From Aliivibrio sp. S3MY1 (lineage in GTDB: Bacteria > Pseudomonadota > Gammaproteobacteria > Enterobacterales > Vibrionaceae): a DNA stretch of 64,000 bases. The notes beneath the pieces were generated by a model, which saw nothing but the letters and a program-made list of their open reading frames with translations, ran no database searches and was not told where the DNA came from. Position numbers and translations under genes: made by a program. Below are positions 27,833 to 38,435 of the stretch, piece after piece; position 1 is the stretch's first letter; every line of letters starts with the position of its first letter. The stretch is taken from positions 62,001-126,000 of the forward strand of contig NZ_JARACO010000003.1 in NCBI RefSeq assembly GCF_028765575.1. Direction: 5' to 3'.

Positions 27833-30475
27833 ATGGGTAAATCTCTAGTTATCGTGGAGTCACCAGCCAAAGCAAAAACAATTAATAAATACCTTGGCAA
27901 AGACTTCATCGTAAAATCCAGTGTAGGTCACGTTCGTGATTTGCCTATGGGTTCGACAAGCACTGGTAAAAAAGCAGCAGCACCGTCGACCAAAGGTATG
28001 AGTGTTGAAGATAAAGCACGCATTAAGAAAGAAAGAGACAAAAAGAACCTGATCAATAAAATGGGTATTGACCCATACAATGATTGGGCCGCTAATTATC
28101 AAATTTTGCCAGGCAAGGAAAAAGTCGTCGCTGAATTACAAAAGCTGGCTGAAAATGCAGACACTATCTATCTCGCAACCGATTTAGACCGTGAAGGGGA
28201 AGCTATTGCGTGGCACCTTCGCGAGATCATCGGTGGTGATGATTCACGCTATAAACGAGTAGTTTTTAACGAAATTACAAAAAATGCGATTCAGCAAGCG
28301 TTTGAAACTCCGGGCGAGCTAAGCATGCCAGGTGTAAACGCTCAACAAGCACGACGCTTCCTAGACCGTGTTGTTGGTTTCATGGCATCACCATTGCTAT
28401 GGAAAAAAGTGGCTCGTGGTTTATCTGCAGGTCGTGTTCAATCGGTTGCTGTTAAGGTCTTGGTTGAACGTGAACGTGAAATTAATGCGTTTATTCCTGA
28501 AGAGTTCTGGGATATTCATGCAGACACGTTAACCGCGGGCAAAGAAAACTTCCGTCTACAAGTTGCGCAGCGTAATGGGTCTGTATTTAAACCACTAACG
28601 CAAGCGGATACAGAAGCGGCAGTAAGTATTCTTGAAAAAGCAGAATATGAAGTGTGTAAGCGTGAAGATCGCCCAACGAAAAGTAAGCCATCTGCCCCAT
28701 TTATTACCTCAACATTGCAGCAAGCGGCAAGTACTCGCTTAGGCTACGGTGTGAAAAAGACCATGATGCTAGCTCAGCGCCTCTATGAGGGCGGTTACAT
28801 TACCTACATGCGTACTGATTCAACTAACTTAAGTAAAGAAGCTGTAGAGACGTTACGTGAGTTTATTGGTTCTGAGTATGGCGACAGCTATTTACCAGCA
28901 GCACCAATTATTTATGGAAGCAAAGAAGGCGCACAAGAAGCTCACGAAGCGATTCGTCCTTCAAGTGTCGATGTGAAAGTAGACGACCTACAAGGTATGG
29001 AAGCGGACGCACACAAACTTTACAACCTAATTTGGAATCAATTTGTGTCGTGTCAAATGACACCAGCACAATACGATTCAACGACATTGAGCGTAAAAGC
29101 GGATGAATTTACCCTAAAAGCGAAAGGTCGTATCCTTAAGTTTGATGGTTGGACTCGCGTGCAACGTCCAATGGGTAAGAATGAAGATCAATTATTACCA
29201 GCAGTTCAACTTGGCGATAAGCTAAAACTAGAACAGCTTGATCCAAAACAACACTTTACTAAGCCACCAGCGCGTTTCACAGAAGCTGCATTGGTTAAAG
29301 AACTTGAGAAAAAAGGCATTGGTCGTCCATCGACTTACGCATCAATCATCTCAACCATTCAAGACCGTGGTTATGTTCGTGTTGAAAGTCGTCGTTTTTA
29401 TGCAGAGAAAATGGGTGAGATCGTAACAGACCGTCTAAATCAGTCGTTTGATGATTTAATGGATTACGACTTTACTGCTCGTATGGAAGGCAACTTAGAT
29501 AAGATTGCAGAAGGTGATAAAGATTGGAAAGATGTGCTTAACGCTTTCTTCCAAGATTTTACAGACGATATCGCTAAAGCTGAGCTTGATGAATCAGAAG
29601 GCGGCATGTCACCAAATAATATCGTAGAAACTGATATTAAATGTCCGACGTGTGACCGCAATATGGGTATTCGTACCGCATCAACTGGAGTATTCCTTGG
29701 TTGTTCAGGCTACGCATTACCACCAAAAGAACGTTGTAAGACAACCATTAACTTAGGCAATGAAGAGGGCATTATTAATGTTCTTGAAGAAGACGTAGAA
29801 ACCGCAGCATTGCGTGCGAAGAAGCGTTGTCCTAAGTGTGAAACGGCGATGGACCCTTACCTGATAGATCAAGATCGTAAACTGCATGTTTGTGGTAACA
29901 ACCCGAACTGTGACGGTTATATTGTTGAGAAAGGTGAGTTCCAACTTAAAGGCTATGATGGCCCGATTGTCGAGTGTGACAAATGTGGTTCAGATATGGA
30001 ACTTAAGAACGGTCGTTTTGGTAAATATATGGATTGTACGAGCGAGACATGTAAAAACACTCGTAAGATCCTTAAAAATGGCGAAGTTGCGCCACCAAAA
30101 GAAGATCCTGTTCATCTTCCTGAATTGGAATGTGAAAAATCAGATGCATACTTTGTATTGCGTGATGGCGCATCAGGCTTATTCTTGGCAGCAAGTACGT
30201 TCCCTAAATCACGTGAAACTCGTGCTCCGTTAGTGGAAGAACTGGTTCGCTTTAAAGATCGTCTGTCTCCTAAGTTTATTTACTTAACGGAAGCACCAAC
30301 ACACGATCCCGATGGTAAGCCAGCAGTGATTCGTTTTAGTCGTAAAACGAAAGAAAACTATGTTCGTACTGAAAGTGATGGCAAGCCATCAGGTTGGACT
30401 GGTTTATACATTGATGGAAAATGGGCAATTACCGATAAGCGTAAAAAGCCAAAAGCTGAGAAAGAAGATAAATAA
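27833..30475 (+). CDS. topA: DNA topoisomerase I
   Basis: An 880-residue type IA topoisomerase that relaxes negative supercoils. The Toprim domain opens the protein ([14 protein letters not shown], with acidic DLDREGEA near residue 115). The active-site tyrosine is Tyr325 in [10 protein letters not shown], equivalent to Tyr319 of E. coli. Three C-terminal zinc ribbons are visible (CPTCDRN, CPKCETA, CDKCGSD, each with a second Cys pair), followed by a basic tail. Complete and of normal length. Confidence 0.98.
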   Translation: MGKSLVIVESPAKAKTINKYLGKDFIVKSSVGHVRDLPMGSTSTGKKAAAPSTKGMSVEDKARIKKERDKKNLINKMGIDPYNDWAANYQILPGKEKVVAELQKLAENADTIYLATDLDREGEAIAWHLREIIGGDDSRYKRVVFNEITKNAIQQAFETPGELSMPGVNAQQARRFLDRVVGFMASPLLWKKVARGLSAGRVQSVAVKVLVEREREINAFIPEEFWDIHADTLTAGKENFRLQVAQRNGSVFKPLTQADTEAAVSILEKAEYEVCKREDRPTKSKPSAPFITSTLQQAASTRLGYGVKKTMMLAQRLYEGGYITYMRTDSTNLSKEAVETLREFIGSEYGDSYLPAAPIIYGSKEGAQEAHEAIRPSSVDVKVDDLQGMEADAHKLYNLIWNQFVSCQMTPAQYDSTTLSVKADEFTLKAKGRILKFDGWTRVQRPMGKNEDQLLPAVQLGDKLKLEQLDPKQHFTKPPARFTEAALVKELEKKGIGRPSTYASIISTIQDRGYVRVESRRFYAEKMGEIVTDRLNQSFDDLMDYDFTARMEGNLDKIAEGDKDWKDVLNAFFQDFTDDIAKAELDESEGGMSPNNIVETDIKCPTCDRNMGIRTASTGVFLGCSGYALPPKERCKTTINLGNEEGIINVLEEDVETAALRAKKRCPKCETAMDPYLIDQDRKLHVCGNNPNCDGYIVEKGEFQLKGYDGPIVECDKCGSDMELKNGRFGKYMDCTSETCKNTRKILKNGEVAPPKEDPVHLPELECEKSDAYFVLRDGASGLFLAASTFPKSRETRAPLVEELVRFKDRLSPKFIYLTEAPTHDPDGKPAVIRFSRKTKENYVRTESDGKPSGWTGLYIDGKWAITDKRKKPKAEKEDK

Positions 30476-30499
30476 TCTTTTTAAGAAGTAGTTAACGAA

Positions 30500-30525
30500 A
30501 AAGAGCCGCAAGAATGTGGCTCTTT
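30500..30525 (+). terminator. topA terminator
   Basis: Eleven-bp stem (one G-U pair) AAAGAGCCGCA/TGTGGCTCTTT with AGAA loop and trailing T run. Confidence 0.85.
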
Positions 30526-30645
30526 TTTTATGTCGCCAAATCACAATCTTTCATAATTTTAATTATTTTACTATATTCATTGATCTAACACGGTATACCG
30601 AACAGCAACTAAGACCATAATAAGGAAATATATTTTTACTGTTCT

Positions 30646-32082
30646 ATGGAAGTCGGTAGCGTTATGCGTCAATACATGAAGTATTTAATCCCAACAGTTA
30701 TTCCTTTAATTATTTTATTACTCCCTCTGTCGGCTTTTCCTTTTGAAGGAATGACAATAATTCAGCAGCGTGTGATTGCTATCTTTTTATTGGCAGCCTT
30801 GTGCTGGGTATTTGAGCCAATCCCTATTTATGCCACTTCTGTTGTTATTATTGTTCTCGAACTCTTAATGGTTTCTGATAAAGGCTTTATTTTGTTTAAG
30901 CTTAATCAAGAATCACCGCAATTTGGTGAGCTACTTAATTACAGTGACATCATGGCCACTTTTGCTAGCCCAATTATTATGCTGTTTTTAGGTGGTTTTT
31001 TCTTAGCAATGGCGGCCACAAAATATCGATTAGATGTCAACTTAGCCAGAGTATTACTTAAACCGTTCGGAACCGATCCAAAATATGTCATGCTTGGCTT
31101 AATGTTGATAACGGGTATTTTCTCAATGTTTATGTCGAATACGGCAACAACGGCGATGATGCTATCGATATTGACGCCAGTTATTGCCGTATTTGGCCCT
31201 AAAGACCCAGGTCGAGTTGCGTTTGCTTTGTGTATTCCTATTGCCGCAAATATTGGTGGTATTGGAACCCCAATCGGAACCCCGCCAAATGCAATTGCCT
31301 TGAAGTATCTTGTTGGAGATAACCTAATCACATTCGGTGAATGGATGGTATTTGGTGTGCCATTTGTTATCGTGATGATGGCGCTTGCTTGGTTTTTAAT
31401 TACCTATTTGTACCCAGCAAAACAAACCACAATGAACTTAGATATTAAAGGCAAGTTCTTAAAAACACCCAAAGCAATCACGGTTTATATTACGTTTGCG
31501 GGTACGATCTTATTGTGGTTAATGGGATCAAGCCATGGCATGAACTCATATACTGTTGCGCTAATTCCAGTTGCGGTTTTCTCTCTGACTGGGATCATCA
31601 ACAAAGAAGATCTTAAGAAAATATCATGGGATGTGCTGTGGTTAGTTTCAGGTGGTATCGCACTTGGTTTAGCGTTAGACAAAACAGGCTTGGCTAAGTT
31701 AGTGGTTCACAGTATTCCTTTTGATGCTTATTCTCCTTATGTGGTTTTATTTGGTGCGGCATTCTTATGTTTAGTCATGGCAAACTTCATGTCTCATACA
31801 GCAACGGCCAACTTATTGATGCCGATCATGGCAGCGTTAGGTACATCAATGACGTCATTGACCCCATTAGGTGGTGAGCTAACCTTAATATTAATAGTTA
31901 CGTTTGCAGCCTCTCTAGGCATGTCGCTGCCAATCAGTACACCACCAAATGCATTGGCGCATGCTACCGGTAATGTTGAAAGTAGCCAAATGGCAAAAAC
32001 AGGTGTGATATTGGGTGTGGTTGGTGTGCTATTAAGCTTTGTTATGGTATGGATCCTTCATACTGTTGGACATATTGGATAG
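30646..32082 (+). CDS. SLC13/DASS-family anion (dicarboxylate) symporter
   Basis: A 478-residue polytopic membrane protein of the divalent anion:sodium symporter family. The two signature SNT-type sequences are present: MSNTATTAMMLSILTP near residue 165 and a second in MSHTATANLLMPI near 385, together with the IGGIGTPIGTPPNAIAL and SLPISTPPNALA hairpins that bind anion and sodium. Likely substrates are C4-dicarboxylates or related acids. ATG codons at 30646, 30664 and 30676 are all possible starts. It forms an operon with the following kinase (three bases between stop and ATG), so the kinase probably senses the transport state or its substrate. Confidence 0.88.
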   Translation: MEVGSVMRQYMKYLIPTVIPLIILLLPLSAFPFEGMTIIQQRVIAIFLLAALCWVFEPIPIYATSVVIIVLELLMVSDKGFILFKLNQESPQFGELLNYSDIMATFASPIIMLFLGGFFLAMAATKYRLDVNLARVLLKPFGTDPKYVMLGLMLITGIFSMFMSNTATTAMMLSILTPVIAVFGPKDPGRVAFALCIPIAANIGGIGTPIGTPPNAIALKYLVGDNLITFGEWMVFGVPFVIVMMALAWFLITYLYPAKQTTMNLDIKGKFLKTPKAITVYITFAGTILLWLMGSSHGMNSYTVALIPVAVFSLTGIINKEDLKKISWDVLWLVSGGIALGLALDKTGLAKLVVHSIPFDAYSPYVVLFGAAFLCLVMANFMSHTATANLLMPIMAALGTSMTSLTPLGGELTLILIVTFAASLGMSLPISTPPNALAHATGNVESSQMAKTGVILGVVGVLLSFVMVWILHTVGHIG

Positions 32083-32085
32083 GCT

Positions 32086-33426
32086 ATGAATCAAGAGAAA
32101 TTGCAGCGTTTGATTGATGCTTATTTCAGTCAAGAAGAGCGAAGAATTGTCATTCCTGCAGGTGAAACGATCTTAGAGCAGGGTGCAGACAATGACCGTC
32201 TATACTATGTTTGCTCTGGTGAGTTAGAAGGGTTCTATCAAGAAGAAGAGAGTGAAAGCCAAGTTATGGTATTTAGTGCCTCTGAAGGTGCATTCATCGG
32301 CGTTCATAGTTTTTTTTCTGAAACCTTAATTGCTTCATCAACTGTAGTGAGTAAAACAGAAAGTGAACTTGGGTGGATAGATACAAAAACCACGGCAGTT
32401 GAGCTAGAGCGCTATGGGCCACTTACCGCGCAGTTTACGCCGATTATTGTTAATGAACTTTCTCGTCGTCAGCGCAGAGCGATGCAAGAATCGATAGAGA
32501 AAGAAAAAGCACTGCAAAAACTCTATTCTGCAGAGCAAATGACCACACTTGGTCAACTGGCTGCGGGTATTGCTCATGAGCTTAATAATGCGGTTGGGGT
32601 CTTAAGTAGTAAAACAGAGCGGCTGCAATCTATTATTTTAGAGTTACTAGAAGAGAGACACCCAGAAGCGAGCAGTTTTGTTGATCAAGGTTTGATGAAT
32701 GGTCAAAGTATTAGCTCATCAGACGTTCGCACAAGAGGACGTGAAATAGAAGAACGTTATGGCTTTGAAAGAGATCTCGCTCGTGAATTAGCTCGTGCGA
32801 TACCTAGTGGAGAGTTATCAACGTATTGGTTAAGCGCTCCTGAAAAAGCCATACGCTATTGGAATATCGGTCGAGATCTACATGACATGAGATTGGCAGC
32901 AAGGCATTCTGTTGGTATTGTTCGTTCAGTGAAGCAACTTGGTCGCACGGATATAGATACTGATGAAATTCTTGATGTGAATGATAGCATTAATAAAGCG
33001 CTCGTTTTATTACAGAGTGATTTGAGACGTGTCTCTGTGCATATGAGCCCAGCAGTAATGCCAATGGTAAAAGCATCAGCAACGGAGTTGGTGCAGGTGT
33101 GGGCTAATGTGATTAAAAATGCCAGCGATGCCATGGATAAAACCCAAACACCTGAAATTGAAATTTCGACTCGAGTATCAGACCGATTTGTTTTAGTGAC
33201 GATTGCGAATAATGGTCCAGAGATAGATGAGGTGACTCGACGTAAAATATTCCAACCGAACTTTACCACCAAAAAGGGCGGACTTTCTTTTGGTTTAGGA
33301 TTAGGTCTAGCCATCGTAAAACGTATTATTACAGGGTATGGTGGTTCAATTGCAGTAAAGAGCAACCAAGAGAAAACTATTTTTAGAATTAAATTGCCAG
33401 TCGAGGATGGTCATGGAAAAGCTTAA
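32086..33426 (+). CDS. Histidine kinase with N-terminal cyclic-nucleotide-binding domain
   Basis: A 446-residue cytoplasmic kinase with no transmembrane segment. Residues about 10-120 are a CRP-like cNMP-binding barrel (VIPAGETILEQGADNDRLYYVCSG). A helical linker with coiled-coil character follows, then a HisKA motif with His164 in AAGIAHELNN, an N-box VWANVIKNASDAMD, and FGLGLGLAIVKRI for ATP binding. The cNMP barrel lacks an obvious phosphate-binding cassette arginine, so the ligand may not be cAMP. It overlaps the start of the receiver gene by 20 bases. Confidence 0.87.
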   Translation: MNQEKLQRLIDAYFSQEERRIVIPAGETILEQGADNDRLYYVCSGELEGFYQEEESESQVMVFSASEGAFIGVHSFFSETLIASSTVVSKTESELGWIDTKTTAVELERYGPLTAQFTPIIVNELSRRQRRAMQESIEKEKALQKLYSAEQMTTLGQLAAGIAHELNNAVGVLSSKTERLQSIILELLEERHPEASSFVDQGLMNGQSISSSDVRTRGREIEERYGFERDLARELARAIPSGELSTYWLSAPEKAIRYWNIGRDLHDMRLAARHSVGIVRSVKQLGRTDIDTDEILDVNDSINKALVLLQSDLRRVSVHMSPAVMPMVKASATELVQVWANVIKNASDAMDKTQTPEIEISTRVSDRFVLVTIANNGPEIDEVTRRKIFQPNFTTKKGGLSFGLGLGLAIVKRIITGYGGSIAVKSNQEKTIFRIKLPVEDGHGKA

Positions 33427-33886
33427 TCTGATTTGTGTAGACGATCAAAGGGAAGTGCTGAGTGCCGTTTTGCAAGATCTCACGCCACTTAAATCATGGA
33501 TTAATATCGAGGAATGTGAATCAGCGGGTGAAGCGTTAGACTTGATGGATGAGCTAGACAGTGAAGGAGGATATATCGCTTTAGTATTATCCGATCACGT
33601 AATGCCAGGAAAAAATGGAGTTGAATTATTGACTGATGTTTCACAGGATTATCGCTTCTTAAGAACTAAAAAAGTATTGTTAACAGGGCAAGCCACTCAT
33701 CAAGATACAATTATCGCTATTAATCGTGCGCGTATTGAAAGTTATATTGAAAAACCATGGAACGGGGACGAATTAAGATCGTTAGTTACTCGTCTAGTGA
33801 CGGAATATATTTTTGATAAAGGATTGGAATATACTGACTATCAAGAACATTTGGATCAACAAGTTGTTCTTAGCCGCTTAAGATAA
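33407..33886 (+). CDS. Receiver-only response regulator
   Basis: A 159-residue single receiver domain. Asp pair in CVDDQRE, phosphoacceptor Asp63 in LSDHVMPGKNG, Thr in LLTGQ and Lys in IEKPW are all present. There is no output domain; the last 35 residues are a helical extension. It presumably acts by protein contact or as a phosphate shuttle for the preceding kinase. A second ATG two codons in is an equally good start. Confidence 0.88.
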   Translation: MVMEKLNLICVDDQREVLSAVLQDLTPLKSWINIEECESAGEALDLMDELDSEGGYIALVLSDHVMPGKNGVELLTDVSQDYRFLRTKKVLLTGQATHQDTIIAINRARIESYIEKPWNGDELRSLVTRLVTEYIFDKGLEYTDYQEHLDQQVVLSRLR

Positions 33887-33929
33887 CGCCTACATAAAAA
33901 CGCCTTACATCAGTTTCTATGTAGGCGTT
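33885..33929. terminator. Terminator between response regulator and ldhA
   Basis: Twelve-bp inverted repeat AACGCCTACATA/TATGTAGGCGTT with T run; serves two convergent genes and overlaps the regulator's stop codon. Confidence 0.8.
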
Positions 33930-33941
33930 TTGATAAGGTTA

Positions 33942-34937
33942 TTAGGCTTGAATTAATTCGTTACCAGAGGGTTCACCTTTTGCAAAGGCATCAATGCTGC
34001 CCAGTGTTGTTGCTGCAATATTATCCAGAGCTTCTTCTGTTAAGAAGGCTTGGTGGCCTGTAAATAGAACATTGTGACAAGCTGATAGTCGACGGAATAC
34101 ATCATCGGTAATAATATCATTTGATTTATCTTGGAAGAAAAGCTCTTTCTCATGATCATAAACATCTAAACCGAGCGCACCGATTTTTCCTGCTTTTAAG
34201 GCTTCGATAGCGTTGGCTGAATTTAATAATCCGCCACGACTGGTATTAATGATCATTACGCCATCTTTCATTTTTTCAAACGAATCAGTGTCTAATAAGT
34301 GCGTGTTTTCAGGTGTTAATGGACAATGTAGTGTAATTACATCTGATTTCGCAAAAATCTCATCTAGGGTAGTGTATCTCACTCCTAAATCTATCGCTAC
34401 TTGGCTTGGGTATGGGTCATAACACAAGATATCCATTCCTAACCCTTTAAGAATTCGCATGGTTGCGAGCCCAATTTTACCCGAGCCAATAACACCAACC
34501 GTCTTACCAAAGAAATTAAACCCAGTTAATCCCTCTAGAGAGAAGTTGGCATCACGAGTTCGTTGATACGCTTTATGGAAACGACGGTTTAAGCACATCA
34601 TCATTCCGACGGCGTGTTCGGCGATCGCTTCTGGAGAATATGCAGGAACTCGAACCACTTGAAGGCCAAGCTCTTTAGCAGCTTTAAGATCGACGCGATC
34701 AAAGCCTGCACAACGCATGGCGATTAATTTTGTACCTTGTTCGGCGAGTTTAGCTAGGACAGGCGCAGACAAATCATCATTGACGAAGGCACAAACTACA
34801 TCGGCACCATCTGCAATAGGCGCTGTACTTTCAGTGAGTTGAAAGTTGAAAAATTGACATTCGAATTGGTATTTTTGATTGATACTATTGAAAGAAACTT
34901 CATCATAAGATTTAGTACTGAACATTGCGATTTTCAT
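33942..34937 (-). CDS. ldhA: D-lactate dehydrogenase (fermentative)
   Basis: A 331-residue NADH-dependent 2-hydroxyacid dehydrogenase reducing pyruvate to D-lactate. NAD-binding VGVIGSGKIG near residue 150, INTSRGGLL near 235 with the catalytic Arg, and GLDVYDHEKELFF with the catalytic Glu. The ELFF stretch and the overall pattern fit LdhA rather than glyoxylate reductase. Monocistronic. Confidence 0.93.
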   Translation of the reverse strand: MKIAMFSTKSYDEVSFNSINQKYQFECQFFNFQLTESTAPIADGADVVCAFVNDDLSAPVLAKLAEQGTKLIAMRCAGFDRVDLKAAKELGLQVVRVPAYSPEAIAEHAVGMMMCLNRRFHKAYQRTRDANFSLEGLTGFNFFGKTVGVIGSGKIGLATMRILKGLGMDILCYDPYPSQVAIDLGVRYTTLDEIFAKSDVITLHCPLTPENTHLLDTDSFEKMKDGVMIINTSRGGLLNSANAIEALKAGKIGALGLDVYDHEKELFFQDKSNDIITDDVFRRLSACHNVLFTGHQAFLTEEALDNIAATTLGSIDAFAKGEPSGNELIQA

Positions 34938-35185
34938 ATAATATCCTTACAAATAAACAGGTTATATTAATACTGACTGTTTCTACTCTATCATTTCTTT
35001 ACGTAAAAATAAGAGAAAATCATGAATAAAATATTTTTAAACTTTATACGTTAATGTATTTACGTATTAGAGTGATAATTTGTTCATAGTTAGCGATTAT
35101 TTTCCTGAGTTTAGCGATTGCGCTCATGTAATTGATAATAGATATCATCTAGACTTAATGAATATTCAGTAATGAGGTTTTTATT

Positions 35186-36892
35186 ATGATGCAGAAAATA
35201 ACAAATTGGTTGAGTAGAGATCCAGAACCAAGAACTCGAGAAGAACTTCAGTACCTTGTCGATATTGGAAGCGTGGCAGAATTAGAAGACCGCTTTTCTT
35301 CTCGGCTTCAATTTGGTACTGCTGGATTGCGAGGAAGGGTAGGAGCAGGACCTAACCGAATGAATCGTCTGGTAATTCAAGAAACAGCCACTGGATTAGG
35401 TCATTACTTAATAGATAAGATCACGAATGCCAGCGAAAGAGGTGTTGTTATCGGTTATGACGGTCGTACGGATTCTCAACAATTCGCTCATGATACCGCT
35501 AGCGTTTTAACGGCATTAGGCATTAAGGTTTTTTTAACAACCAAGGTTGCAGCAACGCCTATTGTGGCTTATGGGATCAAGAAGTTTAATGCAGCCGGAG
35601 CCGTTGTCGTCACTGCAAGTCATAACCCACCAGAATATAATGGTTTTAAAGTGTATTGGGAGAATGGGGCGCAAATTATTCCGCCGCATGATTCAGGTAT
35701 TGCCAATCAGATCGATATTGCAGCCACAAAGCCCATTTCACTAATGCCATTGAGTGATGCCGAGGCTCAAGGACTTTTAGTCTGGCTAGATGATGAATAT
35801 TATCAAAGCTACCGCGATACAATGAACAGCAATCCGCTGCTTTCAAACCATACTAACCCATCAGCAATCTCAATTGCTTATACTGCGATGCATGGTGTGG
35901 GTGCTGATATGGCAGAAACCTTATTGCGTGATGCAGGCTTTAACCATGTGGTGAGCGTGGCAGAACAAAGAGAGCCAGATGGTACTTTTCCAACCGTAAA
36001 CTTCCCTAACCCTGAAGAAAAAGGGGCTATGGATATGGTTATCGCGTTAGCCGATTCAGTACAGGCAGAGCTTGCATGCGCTAATGATCCTGATGCGGAC
36101 CGTTTCGCTCTTGCAGCACGAAAAGCAGATGGCAGTTATCAAATGCTCACAGGTGATCAAGTGGGTATTTTATTTGGTCATTATCTGTTGAAACATTCAG
36201 AACCAAGTAAACAACTCGTTGGTAATACCATCGTTTCGTCTACGCTATTGAAAAAGATTGCTGAATCAAAAGGGGCCGAGTATTTCCAAACCCTAACAGG
36301 CTTTAAATGGTTAACGAATGTTGCGATGCAAAAGCAAAGTGATGAGAAGCAATTTCTTTTTGCTTATGAAGAGGCGCTTGGGTACACCATTGGCAGTGAA
36401 GTGTGGGATAAAGATGGTTTATCTGCGTTAGTTGCTTTTGCTCAATTAGCGGCAGAGCTGTCAACACAAGGTAAGAGTGTTTGGGATGAGTTGGAATTAA
36501 TTTATCGCACTTACGGATTGTATATAAATGCACAGCGCAGTATCGCTTTAGCACCAAACTCTCCACCGGTCGGAGATAAGCTAAGAGCCAACCCACCAAA
36601 GCAAATTGCTGGAGTGAATATTGCGGTTACTGAAGATTTAAAAGCGTCACTGCGCTATTTTTCAGATGGCACGACAGAATCAATTGATTTACCAGCCAGT
36701 GATGTCGTGATTTATCATTTAGACGACGGCTCTCGTATTATTGTTCGCCCATCAGGCACTGAGCCAAAACTGAAGTGTTATTACGAAGTGGTGGCAGCGA
36801 TTGCACCAACAGATGAATACTCGGTCATTCAAACGAAAGCCAATGAAGCGATGGTTCATTTAATTGAAGAGCATCAAAAGAGCCTAGTTTAA
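35186..36892 (+). CDS. Phosphoglucomutase/phosphomannomutase (alpha-D-phosphohexomutase)
   Basis: A 568-residue four-domain phosphohexomutase. The phosphoserine loop is TASHNPPEYNG with Ser145; the metal loop DPDADR is near residue 310; sugar loop EEALGY near 395; and the phosphate-binding RPSGTEPK lies in the last domain. Domain lengths fit the PgcA/PGM2 group (glucose-1-phosphate to glucose-6-phosphate, or ribose/mannose phosphates). Exact substrate not decidable. AATGAGG upstream of ATG ATG. Confidence 0.9.
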   Translation: MMQKITNWLSRDPEPRTREELQYLVDIGSVAELEDRFSSRLQFGTAGLRGRVGAGPNRMNRLVIQETATGLGHYLIDKITNASERGVVIGYDGRTDSQQFAHDTASVLTALGIKVFLTTKVAATPIVAYGIKKFNAAGAVVVTASHNPPEYNGFKVYWENGAQIIPPHDSGIANQIDIAATKPISLMPLSDAEAQGLLVWLDDEYYQSYRDTMNSNPLLSNHTNPSAISIAYTAMHGVGADMAETLLRDAGFNHVVSVAEQREPDGTFPTVNFPNPEEKGAMDMVIALADSVQAELACANDPDADRFALAARKADGSYQMLTGDQVGILFGHYLLKHSEPSKQLVGNTIVSSTLLKKIAESKGAEYFQTLTGFKWLTNVAMQKQSDEKQFLFAYEEALGYTIGSEVWDKDGLSALVAFAQLAAELSTQGKSVWDELELIYRTYGLYINAQRSIALAPNSPPVGDKLRANPPKQIAGVNIAVTEDLKASLRYFSDGTTESIDLPASDVVIYHLDDGSRIIVRPSGTEPKLKCYYEVVAAIAPTDEYSVIQTKANEAMVHLIEEHQKSLV

Positions 36893-36940
36893 AAGTGAGA
36901 AGTTCAAGAAACTAAGCTTTTAAAAAGTAGGTTAGAAACA

Positions 36941-36969
36941 AAAACGGTGAGCTTAATGCTCACCGTTTT
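36941..36969. terminator. Bidirectional terminator
   Basis: Twelve-bp inverted repeat AAAACGGTGAGC/GCTCACCGTTTT with five-base loop between two convergent genes. Confidence 0.85.
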
Positions 36970-36986
36970 TGTATATCTGAATTGAA

Positions 36987-37625
36987 TTAAAGCGCAGTAA
37001 CAAAAGAGCTCAACATCCACAGTGCAAGAATGATAAAAATCCCACCCATGAATTTATGCTGATAGGTTCTAAATTTCACGTTATTGATTAGCGATTTTCC
37101 AAGTGTCCCCACTAAAGCGACCAAGATTAAGTTAAACACCAAACCAAGTACGTTAAGCAATAAGCCAAGCACCAACATTTGCTCGCCAGAGGTTGCCGCA
37201 ATATTGGTTGAAACAAACTGTGGCAAAAACATCACAAAGAAGACTAACGCTTTAGGGTTCAATAAATTACTGACTAAAGCACGTTGGTAAAACGTGGTTG
37301 CCATTGTCGCACCTTGTTGTAATTCTGGTGCTTCATCTGCTTCTGCTCGAATACAATCCCAACCCATTTTTAATAAGTAGGCACCACCAACAAGATGTAG
37401 TGCTTTTAAGGCAATAGGGCTCATTGCAATTAAGGCCGATACGCCTAAAGCAGCAAGTAAGGTTAAAATAATACCAGAAGTCGCATTACCTAAGCTGGCA
37501 AATAATCCGACTTTACGGCCATAACTCATGCTTGAACTTGCAATCAACAGCATATCAGGGCCTGGTAATAAAAGTAAGGCGATAACAGCGGTTAAGTAAA
37601 CCGGAAGAATAGTAATATCAATCAT
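36987..37625 (-). CDS. LysE/RhtB-family amino-acid exporter
   Basis: A 212-residue inner-membrane protein with six hydrophobic segments. The family's LLPGPDMLLIASSSMSYGRKVG near the N-terminus and LLNPKALVFFVMFLPQF in the middle are both present. The family exports amino acids such as homoserine, threonine, lysine or leucine; the substrate cannot be assigned. Intact, unlike the LysE fragment near 48.8 kb. Confidence 0.9.
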   Translation of the reverse strand: MIDITILPVYLTAVIALLLLPGPDMLLIASSSMSYGRKVGLFASLGNATSGIILTLLAALGVSALIAMSPIALKALHLVGGAYLLKMGWDCIRAEADEAPELQQGATMATTFYQRALVSNLLNPKALVFFVMFLPQFVSTNIAATSGEQMLVLGLLLNVLGLVFNLILVALVGTLGKSLINNVKFRTYQHKFMGGIFIILALWMLSSFVTAL

Positions 37626-37820
37626 TATTTTATTTTGAATTATAAATTAGGAGGCGGATTTTATAGTAGTAAGATCTACTTTTCCATTTTTAAAGCGCCA
37701 TCATAGAATAAATAATCAGCATATTAAAAAATAATGATACATTTGTTATTTGGGGGTGTTTTTAATGTATTTTTTACGTTTCCAGATTGATGGGGTTACC
37801 ACGGTAACTTGTCATTTCGC

Positions 37821-38435
37821 TTATCTTGCAACCCACTCAGCTTCAATCAGTGTTTTTCCATCGAGTTTTAAGCGACTAAGAAAAATATCACCCATGTGAA
37901 TTTCACCAACGCCTTGAGGTGTACCTGTCATAATGACATCACCATCATACAATTGGGTATAGGATTTTAAATCAGCAAGGATAGTTTCTGGAGAGTAAAT
38001 CATCTGGCTAACTTGACCACATTGGACTCTCATACTGTTAATAAAGAGCTCAATTTGAAGTTGATTAATGTCGATACCATCAAGAGGGATGAAACGGCTA
38101 AATACCGCTGAGCCATCAAAGGCTTTTGCTCGCTCCCAAGGAAGTCCTTTGCTTTTTAACTCAGATTGTAAGTCTCGTTTGGTTAAATCAAAACCTATTG
38201 CAACGGCAGATAGCTGTTCTTTTTCGATAAGAAAGCAGATCTCAACTTCATAATGTAAACGTTCTTGATGGAAAGAAGATAGGGTTGAAGTGATGCATGA
38301 ATTGGGTTTATTAAACACCACCATTTGTTCAGGGATCGTATTATTTAATTCATTAATATGGGCAACGTAATTACGGCCAATACATAATAATTTAGATGGA
38401 GTAATTAATTTTTCTCCAAAACGAACCGAATTCAT
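37821..38435 (-). CDS. Fumarylacetoacetate hydrolase (FAH) family protein
   Basis: A 204-residue YcgM/FAHD1-like hydrolase. Signature stretches: CIGRNYVAHINELN near the start, YEVEICFLIE with the metal-binding Glu pair, KGLPWERAKAFDGSA, and GDVIMTGTPQGVGEI near the end. Related proteins act as acylpyruvate hydrolase, oxaloacetate decarboxylase or tautomerase. The HYEVEI motif is shortened relative to E-x-E forms but acidic residues remain. Confidence 0.9.
   Translation of the reverse strand: MNSVRFGEKLITPSKLLCIGRNYVAHINELNNTIPEQMVVFNKPNSCITSTLSSFHQERLHYEVEICFLIEKEQLSAVAIGFDLTKRDLQSELKSKGLPWERAKAFDGSAVFSRFIPLDGIDINQLQIELFINSMRVQCGQVSQMIYSPETILADLKSYTQLYDGDVIMTGTPQGVGEIHMGDIFLSRLKLDGKTLIEAEWVAR

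Noticed and set aside
29238-29944. Small frames on both strands within topA
   Set aside because: Out-of-frame shadows inside the conserved topA coding sequence.
32856-33365. A 169-residue minus-strand frame opposite the cNMP-type kinase
   Set aside because: Long by chance on the antisense strand of a kinase ATPase domain; no domain or start signal.
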